From Candidatus Latescibacterota bacterium (GTDB taxonomy: Bacteria; JAAXHH01), in NCBI GenBank assembly GCA_022821085.1, contig JAJEEG010000006.1, forward strand, positions 2,191,330 through 2,255,329: a stretch of DNA of 64,000 bases. The letters are read 5' to 3'. The position numbers and the translations under genes are program-made. Below the pieces are notes generated by a model that worked only from the letters and a program-made list of their open reading frames with translations, had not been told where the DNA came from and did not search any database. Below are positions 18,255 through 28,639 of the stretch, piece after piece. Every line of letters starts with the position of its first letter. The first letter of the stretch is position 1.

Positions 18255-21200
18255 TTACGCCCAGGCCCGCTTGACGCTCGACGTGACCCAGTTGCTCAGG
18301 TCCTCGAAGATGGTGTAGACCGTCGGCAGCAGGATGAGCGTCAGGATGCCGGAAGTGGTCAGGCCGCCCACCAGGGCCAGGCTGACCGGGCCCCACTGGT
18401 TCGCGCCGCGGTCTTCCACGGGACCGAAGAACTCGGGGAAGAGGAGCGGGGCCACCATGGGCAGCAGGCCGAAGATGGTCGTCAGCGACGTCATCAGGAT
18501 CGGCCGCAACCGGTGCCGGCCGCCCAGGAGGAGGGCCTCCGTACGGGTCATGCCCTCCCTGCGCAAATGGTTTACGTGATCGATGAGCACAATGGCGTTG
18601 TTTACCGCAAGTCCCGACAGTACGATGATCCCCAGGTAGGAGTTCGTGTTCAGTGTCGTGCCGGACAGGTAGAACACGACGAAGGCGCCCACCAGTCCGC
18701 AGAGCACCGACAACAGGATCGTGAAGGGCTGGATGAAGGACTCCGAAATGGCCGCCATAATCAGGTAGATGAGGACCACGGACAGGAGAATGGCGAAGAG
18801 GAACTCGCCCTGGGATTCCCGCATCATGTTGAAATTGCGCCCCATGCTCCACGAATAGCCCGGCGGCAGTTCGATGCCCTGCATCATTTCCGTCACCTGG
18901 GCGTTAATGGCGCGTGTGCCCGGTCCTGTCGTGTTTCCGCCCACTTCCACCTGCGATTCCCGGTCCTTCCGCTCGATGGCGTCGGGCCCCTTCTGCTTGG
19001 AAAAACTGGCCAGGTTCCCCACGGGGATCATGCCGCCTTCGGCCCGCTCGAACGTCATGTTCTGCAGCTTCTGCATGCTGGCACGGTCCTCTTCCTCGAG
19101 GTGCAGCAGGATGTCCACCTCGCGGTCGTCGGCCTTGAATTTACCCCGTGCCCGGCTGCTCAGCGCCGCCTGCACCGTACGGGCCGCCTGTCTCGGCGAG
19201 ATCCCGTACGTTTGCGCCACGGCCCGGTCGACCTGTACCTGGATCTCCTCGTCGCCCCGCTCCAGGCTGGTATCCACGTCCTTGAGGCCCGGGATGACCT
19301 CCATCCGGGTCCGGATATCCTCGGCGATATTGGAAAGCACCGCCATGTTGTCGCCCTTCAGCTCGACGTCCACACCTGATTGCCCGCCGCCGTAACGCCG
19401 CATGCGGCCGGGTCTCCACTGTACGCCGGCGATTTCAGGCAGCGCGCGGGTAATCCGGGTCTGAAGCTGCGTGGCCGACTCCTGCCGTTCCTCCGGCGGG
19501 GTCAGCACGATGCGGATATTTGCCCGGCGCAGGCTGCCGTAGGACGAGATGGATTCTATGTGGAAGTCCTCCTTGCGGTCCAGGAGGAGTTTCTCCACGT
19601 CCGTGAAGACGGCCTTGACGTCCTCGATGCCGTAGCTGCCCGGCAGGTCCGCGGCGATCGCGATATCCCGTGTCGGCGCCATCGGCTGGAACTCCGTCTC
19701 GATATTCTGGTACAGCCAGTAGCTGCCGTATAGAATCGCGGCAAAGGAGACTACCGTGACGAACCGGTGCTTGAGGTTCCAGGCCAGGACCGACGTATAC
19801 AGCCCCGACAGCCTCGCGAAGAACGCCGATGGCTTGCCCAGCGGCCGGTTGAACAGCCTCGACGATACCAGCGGAATGAGCGTCAGCGCGATGAAGACGG
19901 CCGCCACCATGACGATGCAGAAGGTGACGACGAAGTCCTTCATGAAGAGCATGAACCGGCTGCCCCCGCCCAGGAAGACCAGGGGCATGAACACGCAGAG
20001 GGTCGTCGCCGTGGCCGCGATGATGGCCATGGTCACCTCGCGGGTACCCACGACGGCCGCGATCCGGGCCGGCAGGTTGCCCTCCTGGCGATGCCGGTAG
20101 ATGCTTTCGAGCACTACCACGGCGGCGTCAACGAGCATGCCCACCGCCAGCATCAGGCCCATGAGCGAGATCAGGTTGATGGAAACCGTGGACCCGGCGC
20201 CCTGGCGAAGCAGGTACATGAAGGTGAAGGTGCAGATGATCGATATGGGGATCGCCAGGCCGATGATCATGGTGCTCCGCACATTCCGCAGGAAGAGGAA
20301 CAGCACGATGACGGCCAGCATGCCGCCCAGCAGTCCCGTGTTCCGCAGATCCGAAAGCCGGTCCGTTATGCTCTGCGACTGGTCGAAGAAGACCCGCGTT
20401 TCAAGGTCCGCGAACTGGGGTTGCGTCTGGAGTTCATCCAGCACGGACTGGGTGCGCTGCGCCACGTCCACGATGTTGGCCGTAGACGTCTTGTACACCC
20501 GGATCGTGACCGCGTCGACCCCGTTCAGCCGCTGGAAACTGTCGTTTTCCGGGTAGTCGTACTTTACCTCCGCCACGTCGCGGAGCGAAAGGGTCGTGCC
20601 CGGTATGGGCAGGTTCGCCACTTCTTCGGCGGCCCGGTACTCGTTCACGGAACGCACCGAGTACTTCTTTCCGCCCTCGGTGACGGTCCCGGCCGTCATG
20701 GTGACGTTGTTCTGCGTCAAAGTCTGGCTGAGATTGAACAGATCGAGGTTGTGGGACTGCAGCTTCTCGCTGTCCACGTGCACGAGCAGCTGCTTGTCGA
20801 TCATCCCGCTGATTTCCACGTTCGCCACGCCTTCCACGCGCTGGATGCGCGGCTGGATTACCTTGGTGACGATGTTGTAGAACTCGGCGGGGTCCCCGCT
20901 CCATGCCACGCTGAAGTTGTAGATGGGCATATCGTTCGGGTTCCAGCGCCGGATGCGGATGCGTTCCACGTCGGCGGGCAGTTCACCCCGCACCTGGTCG
21001 ATCCGGTCGCGGACCTCCATGGCCGCCATGTTCATGTCCGTCCCGGTCTCGAACTCGATGCGGACCCGCGAGTTGTCGTCGCTGGAATTGGACTCCATGC
21101 TCTTCATGTTGCTGAGTGTGCCGAAGGCGTCCTCCAGCGGCCGCGTGATCAGCCGTTCCACTTCCTCGGGCGACGAGGACGGATACGGCACGCTGACGTT

Positions 21201-21335
21201 CAGGGACGGAAAGGACATGTCCGGCAGGAACATCAGCGGCAGCTTGGTATAGGAAATCATACCCAGGGTGACGACACTGACGATGATCATGATCGTCGTC
21301 ACCGGTCGGTTTACGGAAAATTCGGCAATGCTCAT
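18255..21335 (-). CDS. RND efflux transporter permease (HAE1/AcrB-like) 2
   Basis: 1026 aa; MSIAEFSVNRPVTTIMIIV start; RND motifs DAAVVVLESIYRHR and NAIVLIDHVNHLR. Confidence 0.93.
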   Translation of the reverse strand: MSIAEFSVNRPVTTIMIIVSVVTLGMISYTKLPLMFLPDMSFPSLNVSVPYPSSSPEEVERLITRPLEDAFGTLSNMKSMESNSSDDNSRVRIEFETGTDMNMAAMEVRDRIDQVRGELPADVERIRIRRWNPNDMPIYNFSVAWSGDPAEFYNIVTKVIQPRIQRVEGVANVEISGMIDKQLLVHVDSEKLQSHNLDLFNLSQTLTQNNVTMTAGTVTEGGKKYSVRSVNEYRAAEEVANLPIPGTTLSLRDVAEVKYDYPENDSFQRLNGVDAVTIRVYKTSTANIVDVAQRTQSVLDELQTQPQFADLETRVFFDQSQSITDRLSDLRNTGLLGGMLAVIVLFLFLRNVRSTMIIGLAIPISIICTFTFMYLLRQGAGSTVSINLISLMGLMLAVGMLVDAAVVVLESIYRHRQEGNLPARIAAVVGTREVTMAIIAATATTLCVFMPLVFLGGGSRFMLFMKDFVVTFCIVMVAAVFIALTLIPLVSSRLFNRPLGKPSAFFARLSGLYTSVLAWNLKHRFVTVVSFAAILYGSYWLYQNIETEFQPMAPTRDIAIAADLPGSYGIEDVKAVFTDVEKLLLDRKEDFHIESISSYGSLRRANIRIVLTPPEERQESATQLQTRITRALPEIAGVQWRPGRMRRYGGGQSGVDVELKGDNMAVLSNIAEDIRTRMEVIPGLKDVDTSLERGDEEIQVQVDRAVAQTYGISPRQAARTVQAALSSRARGKFKADDREVDILLHLEEEDRASMQKLQNMTFERAEGGMIPVGNLASFSKQKGPDAIERKDRESQVEVGGNTTGPGTRAINAQVTEMMQGIELPPGYSWSMGRNFNMMRESQGEFLFAILLSVVLIYLIMAAISESFIQPFTILLSVLCGLVGAFVVFYLSGTTLNTNSYLGIIVLSGLAVNNAIVLIDHVNHLRREGMTRTEALLLGGRHRLRPILMTSLTTIFGLLPMVAPLLFPEFFGPVEDRGANQWGPVSLALVGGLTTSGILTLILLPTVYTIFEDLSNWVTSSVKRAWA

Positions 21336-24300
21336 GCCTCTACCACCTCCTGGGACACCGGTTGCCCGGCGGTTCTTGTAAACAGCCCGTACACGCTTGC
21401 CATGGCCGACTCGATCGTCATGTAGATGAGCGGCACCAGGACCAGCGTCACCATCGTGCCGGCGATCAGGCCGCCGATCACGGTGATGGCCATGGGCGCG
21501 CGCAACTCGGCGCCTTCACCGACGCCGATGGCCATCGGCAGCAGGCCGAGGACCGTGGTCGCCGTCGTCATCATGATGGGCCAGAGGCGCGTCTGCGCCG
21601 CCTCGACGATGGCCTCCTGCAGTTCCGTACCCCTGCGTCGCAGCTGGTTGATATAATCCACCAGCACGATGGCGTTGTTCACCACGATCCCGGTGAGCAT
21701 GATCACCCCGATCAGCACGACGACGCTGATCGTCTGTCCCGTGAGCACGAGCGTCGCGACGACGCCGATGATCGAGAAGGGGAAGGTAAACATGATCACG
21801 AAGGGATGGAGCAGCGATTCGAACTGGGACGCCATGACCAGGTAGACGAGAAAGATCGAGAGCAGAAGGGCGAACTGCAGGCTCGCGAAGGCCACCTGCA
21901 TTTCCTCGTTCTGCCCCTTGATGCCCACGATGAAATCGATGGGCAGCATGAAGCCGTCAATGATCCCCTGGATGTCGTCGGCCGCGTCACCGAGCGAACG
22001 GCCCGAAAGACCCGCGGACACGATGGCCACCCGCTGCTGGTTGACCCGCCGTATCTCGCTCGGACCCTGGGCGACGCGGACTTCCGCGACGGCCGCCAGC
22101 GGCACGGGCACCGCGCCTTCCGGGTTCACCACCAGTCGCCGAATGGCGTCCAGGCTCAGCCGGGTTTCGTCCTCCGCCCATACGCGGATGTCGATCTTCC
22201 GGTCGCGGCGGGTGAGCTCCGTCGCCACGTTGCCCTGGACCTTGTTCTGCACGATCTGCGTGACCGTGCCCAGGTTGAGTCCCAGGTTGGCGAGCTTCCG
22301 GCGGTCGAATAGGATCTGTACTTCCGGATTCCCGCCCTCCATGCTGGCTTTCACGTCGGTCAGGCCGGGTACCGTGGACATCTCCGCCGCGAGTTCCTCG
22401 GAAACTTCCGTGAGCCGGGTCAGGTTGTACCCGCTGACTTCCACCTCCACCGGGTTCTTGAAGCTGAAGAGCGCGGGACGGGCGAACTCGGGCGCCTCGA
22501 TGCCCGGAATGGGCGCGAAGCTGTCCCGCAGGCGGTTCATGACGTCCTCTTCCACCGCGCCGCGAAGGCCCGGTTCCAGCCGGATGTGCAACTGCCCGAT
22601 GTTCTCCCGCTCCTCGCCCGCGTTGCCGCCGGATTGGCCCATGGTTCCCGCCAGCACGTACACCGTGCTTACTTCAGGGTAGTCCCGGGCGATCGCCGAC
22701 ATGCGGTTCAACGCGTCCTCGGTCACGGGCAGCGGCGTGCCCACGGGCAGCTTCACGTTGACGAAGAACTCGCCCTGGCTCATCTGGGGGATCAGCTCGA
22801 TGCCGATCGTGGGAACGACATAGAGGGAACCCGCCAGCAGGGCGGTCCCGGTGAACAGTGTCAGGACGCGGTTGGCCAGGGCCCAGCGGAGGAAGGGCGG
22901 GTAGGCCCGGCGGATGACCGGGAAGATCCGGTCGAACAGCCAGCCCACGGGCCAGAGCACGACGCGCACCAGTCCCCAGGCCGAGAAGAGCACCCACCTG
23001 ACGAGGTAGAATACACCCGTTACGATGTATCCCAGCCCCCGGGAGAATGCGTTCCAGACGGTCCCGATCACGGTCCGGATCCTGCCCATCGCCGTGGCCG
23101 GATCCTGTGCAGACTGGTCGTCCCCGTCTTCCGCGAGCGCTTCCCTGTCGCGGTGCAGGATCGACGATATCACCGGGATCAGGGTGACGGCCACCAGGGT
23201 GGCCACGACGAGCGAAAAGGTAACGGCCAGCGCCAGGTCCCGGAACAACTGCCCGGCGATGCCTTCCACGAAGACGATGGGCACGAACACGCACACCGTG
23301 GTCAGCGTCGCGGCCACGACGGCCTGTCCGACCTCGGACGCGCCGAGGCGCACCCGTTCCGCGACGGGCAGGTCGCCCCCTCGTCTTCGGTGCCGGTCGA
23401 TGCCTTCCAGGACCACGATGGAGTTGTCCACCAGCATCCCGACCCCCAGGGCCAGGCCGCCGAGGGACATGATGTTCAGCGAGACGTCAAAGGCGTAGAG
23501 GAAGAAGAAGGTGGTGACCACCGAGATTGGGATGGACACGCCGATGATGAGACTGCTCGAACTGCGCAGGAACAGGTACAGGACCAGGATGGCGAGTATG
23601 CCGCCGTACATGGCCGTCTTGAGCACCTCGTCCACCGACTGCTGGATGAAGATCGACTGGTCGAAGACGACCTCCAGATTTACGCCCGAAGTGAGGCCGG
23701 CCACGGTCTCCCGCACCGAGTCCAGCCGGTCCTTGACCACGCGCCCCACCTGGATCGTATTGGTCCCGGCTTCCTTGTAGATGGCGATCTCGATGCTCTC
23801 CCGGCCGTTGATCCCTGCGGAAAGCTTGCGTTCCTTGTGGCTTTTCGTGACCGAGGCGACGTCGGAGAGCAGGATGGGCACGGTGTTGACCTGGCCGACG
23901 ATGATGTCGCCGATCTCGTCCACGGCCTGGAACTCGTTCAGGATGCGTACCAGGTATTCCGTCTCGCCGTCCTTGATGGTGCCGCCCGCGAGATTGACGT
24001 TCTCCTGCTCGAGCCGGGTGGCCACCTGTGTGATGGGTATGCCGAGGCTGGCCAGCCTGGACTCGTCCAGCTCCACGTGGATTTCCTCTTCCAGGCCGCC
24101 GCTGATCTTTACCGCGGCGACGCCCTCGAGGGCTTCCAGCTCTCGCTTGATCTCCTCTTCCGCCATGATCCGCAGGGCCGTGAGGCTTTCGTTGCCGGAC
24201 AGCGCGATGCGCAGGATGGGGTCGAGGCTCGGATCGAACCGGAGCAGGATGGGTTTCTCCGCCGCCTGGGGCAGGTTGAGCAGGTCGATCTTCTCCCGCA

Positions 24301-24622
24301 CGTTCAGGCTGGCGAAATCCATGTTGGTGCCCCACTCGAACTCCAGGATGACGTCGGACCGCTCGGGGCGGGAAATGGAGCTGACGCGCACCACGCCGGT
24401 CACCACGCCCACCGCCTCTTCGATGGGCTCGGAGACGAGGTTCTCGATCTCGTTCGGCGCGGCGCCGACGTACTCGGTGCGGACCGTCAGGGTCGGGTAC
24501 GTGATGTCCGGGAGCAGATTGATGGGCAGCCGCGAGAAGGCGATGGTGCCGAAGAGCAGCATCGCCGTCATCAGCATGATGATCGTGACGGGCCTGCCGA
24601 TGGAGAAACCGATGATTTTCAT
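21332..24622 (-). CDS. RND efflux transporter permease 1
   Basis: 1096 aa; FSIGRPVTIIMLMTAMLLFG; VDNSIVVLEGIDRHRR; NAIVLVDYINQLRRRG; stop overlaps the start of RND 2. Confidence 0.93.
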   Translation of the reverse strand: MKIIGFSIGRPVTIIMLMTAMLLFGTIAFSRLPINLLPDITYPTLTVRTEYVGAAPNEIENLVSEPIEEAVGVVTGVVRVSSISRPERSDVILEFEWGTNMDFASLNVREKIDLLNLPQAAEKPILLRFDPSLDPILRIALSGNESLTALRIMAEEEIKRELEALEGVAAVKISGGLEEEIHVELDESRLASLGIPITQVATRLEQENVNLAGGTIKDGETEYLVRILNEFQAVDEIGDIIVGQVNTVPILLSDVASVTKSHKERKLSAGINGRESIEIAIYKEAGTNTIQVGRVVKDRLDSVRETVAGLTSGVNLEVVFDQSIFIQQSVDEVLKTAMYGGILAILVLYLFLRSSSSLIIGVSIPISVVTTFFFLYAFDVSLNIMSLGGLALGVGMLVDNSIVVLEGIDRHRRRGGDLPVAERVRLGASEVGQAVVAATLTTVCVFVPIVFVEGIAGQLFRDLALAVTFSLVVATLVAVTLIPVISSILHRDREALAEDGDDQSAQDPATAMGRIRTVIGTVWNAFSRGLGYIVTGVFYLVRWVLFSAWGLVRVVLWPVGWLFDRIFPVIRRAYPPFLRWALANRVLTLFTGTALLAGSLYVVPTIGIELIPQMSQGEFFVNVKLPVGTPLPVTEDALNRMSAIARDYPEVSTVYVLAGTMGQSGGNAGEERENIGQLHIRLEPGLRGAVEEDVMNRLRDSFAPIPGIEAPEFARPALFSFKNPVEVEVSGYNLTRLTEVSEELAAEMSTVPGLTDVKASMEGGNPEVQILFDRRKLANLGLNLGTVTQIVQNKVQGNVATELTRRDRKIDIRVWAEDETRLSLDAIRRLVVNPEGAVPVPLAAVAEVRVAQGPSEIRRVNQQRVAIVSAGLSGRSLGDAADDIQGIIDGFMLPIDFIVGIKGQNEEMQVAFASLQFALLLSIFLVYLVMASQFESLLHPFVIMFTFPFSIIGVVATLVLTGQTISVVVLIGVIMLTGIVVNNAIVLVDYINQLRRRGTELQEAIVEAAQTRLWPIMMTTATTVLGLLPMAIGVGEGAELRAPMAITVIGGLIAGTMVTLVLVPLIYMTIESAMASVYGLFTRTAGQPVSQEVVEA

Positions 24623-24706
24623 AAATCCTTTACCGTGTTACAGGCGATCGGGTTAAAAGGCTGATTAAATCGCCCCGGTGCCTTCCTGTTCAAAGTACCT
24701 ACCCTT

Positions 24707-25171
24707 TTAATGTTCGTCGCCGATCAGATTGTGAATCATCTCGACCAGGGCCTTTCTCGCGTCATCCATGGTCGGCGACTCGCGGCGGGCGGAGACGTAG
24801 AGGTTTGCATACTGCTTGCAGATCTCAAGCGACGGTGTGTAGGCGCCGGCCGAATCCAACTCGCTGCGAACGCCGTCCAGCGTCAATTGAAACATCTCGA
24901 CCGTCTCGAGGAAACCGTCTGTGATTTCCGCCTTCCGCACTTCGTCCCATGCATTGGCCAGCACATCGCCTATATCGGCCGGTTCGCAGTTGCACAGGTC
25001 GTGCAGTTTCGAATACGCGGTCCGAAACCGTTTTTCGACCTCTTCGCGCTGGGCCGGATCGGGACTTTCCATGGTCAGGGACCGCTGGATCAGTTCCTCG
25101 AGTTTCTGGTCGTCCTGGGCCGCGGCCGGTAACGCAATCACCAATATGAGTGCAGAGATCAACCATCGCAT
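24707..25171 (-). CDS. Secreted hypothetical protein within the RND operon
   Basis: Signal peptide MRWLISALILVIALPAAAQ; no recognised domain. Confidence 0.6.
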   Translation of the reverse strand: MRWLISALILVIALPAAAQDDQKLEELIQRSLTMESPDPAQREEVEKRFRTAYSKLHDLCNCEPADIGDVLANAWDEVRKAEITDGFLETVEMFQLTLDGVRSELDSAGAYTPSLEICKQYANLYVSARRESPTMDDARKALVEMIHNLIGDEH

Positions 25172-25226
25172 AATGAACCTCCCGAAAATGTGTACGTTGA
25201 ATATGCGTCCAGGCCAACTGGGACGG

Positions 25227-26729
25227 TTACTGCGGCCGTCCCCCTCCGCGCTGCGCGCGCATCTGGCGCATCTGCTGGATCAGGAACGTACGTTGCCTTT
25301 CTTCGTCTTCCGCGAAGCTCGGATCCTCCTCCACCTGCTTGTCATAGGCCGCCTTGATGTCCGGGTTCTGGAACATCCGCTTCTTCATCTGGGCCAGGTC
25401 CATGTTCATCATGCGACCACCGCCCATCCCGCCGGGTTGGCCGCCGGCACCTTCTCTCGCGCCGCCCGCGCCGCCCGCGCCCGCCATGCCGGGCCTGCCG
25501 GACCCGCCGGTTCCTTCCTGCACCGCCTGTCTGCCGCCGTCTTCACCACCCGATCCTCCGCGGCCGCCCATGGCGCCAGGGCCACCGCCCATGCCCGCCG
25601 GTCCACCCCCCATGCCTTCAGCGGCGGGCGGGATCTGTCCGGCGATGCGGACGGGCGCGCCGTTACGAAGTCCTTCCTGGCCCACGGTGATGATGGAGTC
25701 GCCGTCGGACAGACCCGACAGCACCTCCACGTAATCCCCTTCCGCGATGCCGATTTCAAGGAGCCGCTTTTCGGCCGTGCCGTCCTGGAACAGGAAGGCG
25801 TATGATCCCTCAGCCTCGGCTACCAGGGCCTTCTTCTCGACCTGCAGCACGTTCTCCTGGATCGCGATCACCAGGTTCACCGTGGTGAACATGCCCGGTC
25901 TCAACGTGACCATCCGGTCCCGGATTTCCACCGTGACCTTGACCGTGCCGCTCTCGGGATCCACGATGGGACTGATCAGGGAGACCCGGCCCGTGTGGGT
26001 CTGTTCAGATCCTTCCACGTTGATGCGCACCGACTGTCCCGGCCGGACCTGTCCGATGTCCTTCTCGGGCACGTGAATGCGGGCGAGCAGCGGATCGAGA
26101 TCCGCCGTCCGGAATACCACGTCATTCGCGTTCACCAGGTTGCCCACCTCGACCAACCGCTCCGTGATGATCCCGGAGAAAGGGCTTCGGATCGTGGCGT
26201 ATTCCAGTTGAAGCTTTGCAGACTCGTACTGGGTCGCGGCGGCCTCGTACTGGAACTTGGTCTGTTCGAATTCCTGGCTGCTGAGCAACTCCTGCTCCAC
26301 CAGTTCCTGGGACCGCTTGTAGTTCGATTCCAGGCTGTTCATGTTCACTTCCCGCTCCCTGAGCGTCAATTCCAGCGCGTCGGTGTCGAGCTGGGCCAGC
26401 GGCTGCCCCTCCGTCACCCGGTCGCCCTCCTCGACCAGGATCGACTTCACGAGCCCCTGCGTGCGCGAGACCACGTCCACGTGCCGCTCCGCCTCGAGCG
26501 ATGTGTAGGTCAGCAGCGTCGCGGCGATGTTGCCGCGGCCCACGGTCTTCACCTCGACCGGTATGGAAGCGCCGGTACGGGCCATGGCGCCCATGCCGGG
26601 CCGGCCGCCGCGCTGATTCTGCGCCGCGTCTTCCGACTCCTCCTCGCCGCCGCCGCAGGCGAGGACGCCCGCCACCGCCAGCACAACCGGCCAGTACGCC
26701 AGTTTACTTAACCCAAGCCGCTTGAACAT
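25227..26729 (-). CDS. RND periplasmic adaptor (MFP/HlyD family) with Gly/Met-rich C-terminal tail
   Basis: Lipoprotein-like N-terminus (AGVLACGG); HlyD core (IRSPFSGIITERLVEVGNLV); tail rich in GMGGG/MMNMD. Confidence 0.9.
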   Translation of the reverse strand: MFKRLGLSKLAYWPVVLAVAGVLACGGGEEESEDAAQNQRGGRPGMGAMARTGASIPVEVKTVGRGNIAATLLTYTSLEAERHVDVVSRTQGLVKSILVEEGDRVTEGQPLAQLDTDALELTLREREVNMNSLESNYKRSQELVEQELLSSQEFEQTKFQYEAAATQYESAKLQLEYATIRSPFSGIITERLVEVGNLVNANDVVFRTADLDPLLARIHVPEKDIGQVRPGQSVRINVEGSEQTHTGRVSLISPIVDPESGTVKVTVEIRDRMVTLRPGMFTTVNLVIAIQENVLQVEKKALVAEAEGSYAFLFQDGTAEKRLLEIGIAEGDYVEVLSGLSDGDSIITVGQEGLRNGAPVRIAGQIPPAAEGMGGGPAGMGGGPGAMGGRGGSGGEDGGRQAVQEGTGGSGRPGMAGAGGAGGAREGAGGQPGGMGGGRMMNMDLAQMKKRMFQNPDIKAAYDKQVEEDPSFAEDEERQRTFLIQQMRQMRAQRGGGRPQ

Positions 26730-26825
26730 GAACCGCTCCTCCGATGATAGATCCTTCGCAATCCGGTTTCAAAGTATTCCCGGCCGCCCCGCGGGCTTTT
26801 TCTACCTGCTCCGCGGCCAGCCCCG

Positions 26826-27284
26826 CTACCTCCGACGGTATCCGCTCCGGAACCGTTCCTTGATCATCGTAAAAAACATCGTTTGCTGTTCCGGGGTAAG
26901 CACTTCTTTGTGCGCCACGATGTAGTCGAAGACGATGGCTTCCCGTTCCGCCTGGAGCGAATCCATCTGCGCCTTGACCCGGTCGACCTCCCCGCGGTCG
27001 GCGTCCGGCGCTATGAGCAAGTCGTACAACTGGTCCCGCTTTTCACGGTAACCATCCCGGTAGGGCGTAAGTTGTTCTCCGAGCTCGGTCCGCATCTGCC
27101 TGACCTGCTCCGCCTGGGATTCGGTGAGGCCGAGCCGTTCCGTGATGGGCATCCTTGCCTCTCGCCGGTTCTCCCGGTCGCGGCGCTCGTCGTCGCCCCA
27201 GCGGTGGTATGCGCGCGTCGCCAGCGAAGCCAGGTTGATGACCGTCAGCAGGACCACGCCCCATATGATCAGTTTCTTTTTCAT
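26826..27284 (-). CDS. Spy/CpxP-like (LTXXQ) periplasmic protein
   Basis: N-terminal TM; ITERLGLTESQAEQVRQMRTEL...LTPEQQTMFFTMIKERFR. Confidence 0.75.
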   Translation of the reverse strand: MKKKLIIWGVVLLTVINLASLATRAYHRWGDDERRDRENRREARMPITERLGLTESQAEQVRQMRTELGEQLTPYRDGYREKRDQLYDLLIAPDADRGEVDRVKAQMDSLQAEREAIVFDYIVAHKEVLTPEQQTMFFTMIKERFRSGYRRR

Positions 27285-27299
27285 CTTCCGGATCTATCC

Positions 27300-27785
27300 T
27301 CAATCATCCGCGGTTTCGACCCAGTCCAGCAGCAGGAATTCCTGTTCCACCGGCTCGGACGAGATTACCTGCAGGTCATTGGTAAAAGAGTAAGCCACTA
27401 CGCCGGTTTGCACGGGTAACGGATCGACCCCCGCCGTATCTCCGTTGGATCCACTGCCGAGGTAGGCCCCGATCAGGATGCCCGCGGCCAGCGTAACGGC
27501 CATCAGCGCCGGACGGGCGAGCCAGGCGAGCCCTGTTCCCACCGTTGGCCCAGGTTCGATGACGCCCTCGCCCCGAAGCGCCGCCTCGAAACGCGTACGC
27601 AACCGCAGGGTGGGTCCGGTCACGTTCAGCAGGGCATCCGAATTCCAGGCCTGCCGAAGCGCGTCGACCCGCTCGCGGCATCGCGGGCAGGTACGCAGGT
27701 GCTCCTCGCACCGGACCCGTTCTTCCTGAGGAAGATCTCCGTCGATATAGTGGATGATCCGGTCTTCGAAGTGACGATGATTCAT
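27300..27785 (-). CDS. Anti-sigma factor with zinc-finger N-terminus and single TM
   Basis: MNHRHFEDRIIHYIDGDLPQEERVRCEEHLRTCPRCRERV (H-x3-C-x2-C anti-sigma zinc motif); TM LMAVTLAAGILIGAYLG. Internal start chosen at 27785. Confidence 0.88.
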   Translation of the reverse strand: MNHRHFEDRIIHYIDGDLPQEERVRCEEHLRTCPRCRERVDALRQAWNSDALLNVTGPTLRLRTRFEAALRGEGVIEPGPTVGTGLAWLARPALMAVTLAAGILIGAYLGSGSNGDTAGVDPLPVQTGVVAYSFTNDLQVISSEPVEQEFLLLDWVETADD

Positions 27786-27957
27786 AATGGTCGTCCGGTA
27801 GTTGATGGTCTTGCGGGTCCGTGGGACGGTACGGTCGCTGACCTGACTGTCCCCATCTGTACGCTTAGACAACCCGCTTGCCCGATCCATTCGTTTTTTG
27901 TGCAACTCGATGGGGCTGGACCGGCCCACGGATATACAGCGGGACCGCGCGAACGAA

Positions 27958-28548
27958 TCACAAATCGTCCAGGTGCGGCCGCAGGCGCCTGGCGAGATTG
28001 GTCTTGGCCCGGTGCAGCAGGGACTCTACCGCGGAAGGCGTGCAGTCCATGGCTTCGGCGATGGCCTTGTAGGACATGCGCTCGAAATGGGAGAGGATCA
28101 GGGCCGTGCGCTGTCGCTCGGGGAGCGCGTCGATGGCCTTCCCGACGATGCGCTCCCGGTCCGTCTGCTGTAGCTCGTCTTCGACACCGCCGCTCCGTTC
28201 TCCGGGCTTTGTCGTCTCGTCGACGCCCTCGTTCCAGAAATCCAGGGCCAGCCACTGCAGCCGTCGTTTTCGGCGCCGGACGTTGAGACACTGGTTCACC
28301 GCGATGCGGTAAAGCCATGTGCCCGGATCGGCGTCACCCCGGAACCGGTCGTACGCCTGCATGGCCCGGACGAAGACGTCCTGGGTGATGTCCTCCGCCT
28401 CCTGAGGGTGTCCAGTGAGCCGGAAGCAGGTCTGGTAGATGCGCCCGTGCCACGCGTCGAAGAGCCTTCGAAAGACCTCCTGCCGGTCATCCGGCGCATC
28501 GTCCCGGTCCGGTCCGGATCGTTGGGTTTCGGCCACGGTCAACGGCAC
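27958..28548 (-). CDS. ECF-family RNA polymerase sigma factor
   Basis: Sigma-70 region 2 (YQTCFRLTGHPQEAEDITQDVFVRAMQAYDRFRGDADPGTWLYRIAVNQCLNVRRR) and region 4 (LPERQRTALILSHFERMSYKAIAEAMDCTPSAVESLLHRAKTNLARRL). Confidence 0.95.
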   Translation of the reverse strand: MPLTVAETQRSGPDRDDAPDDRQEVFRRLFDAWHGRIYQTCFRLTGHPQEAEDITQDVFVRAMQAYDRFRGDADPGTWLYRIAVNQCLNVRRRKRRLQWLALDFWNEGVDETTKPGERSGGVEDELQQTDRERIVGKAIDALPERQRTALILSHFERMSYKAIAEAMDCTPSAVESLLHRAKTNLARRLRPHLDDL

Positions 28549-28639
28549 CTTTCAGTCAACGCGGCGGATCATGCATGACGCGGGCGCCGCCAACAATAAC
28601 AACGGGTACATTTATAGGGAACCGCGAACCATCTTACCC

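Noticed and set aside
18513-24664. Large plus-strand ORFs (288, 552, 316 and 692 aa) opposite the RND genes
   Set aside because: His/Gln/Asp-rich mirror translations of RND sequence with no domain signal.
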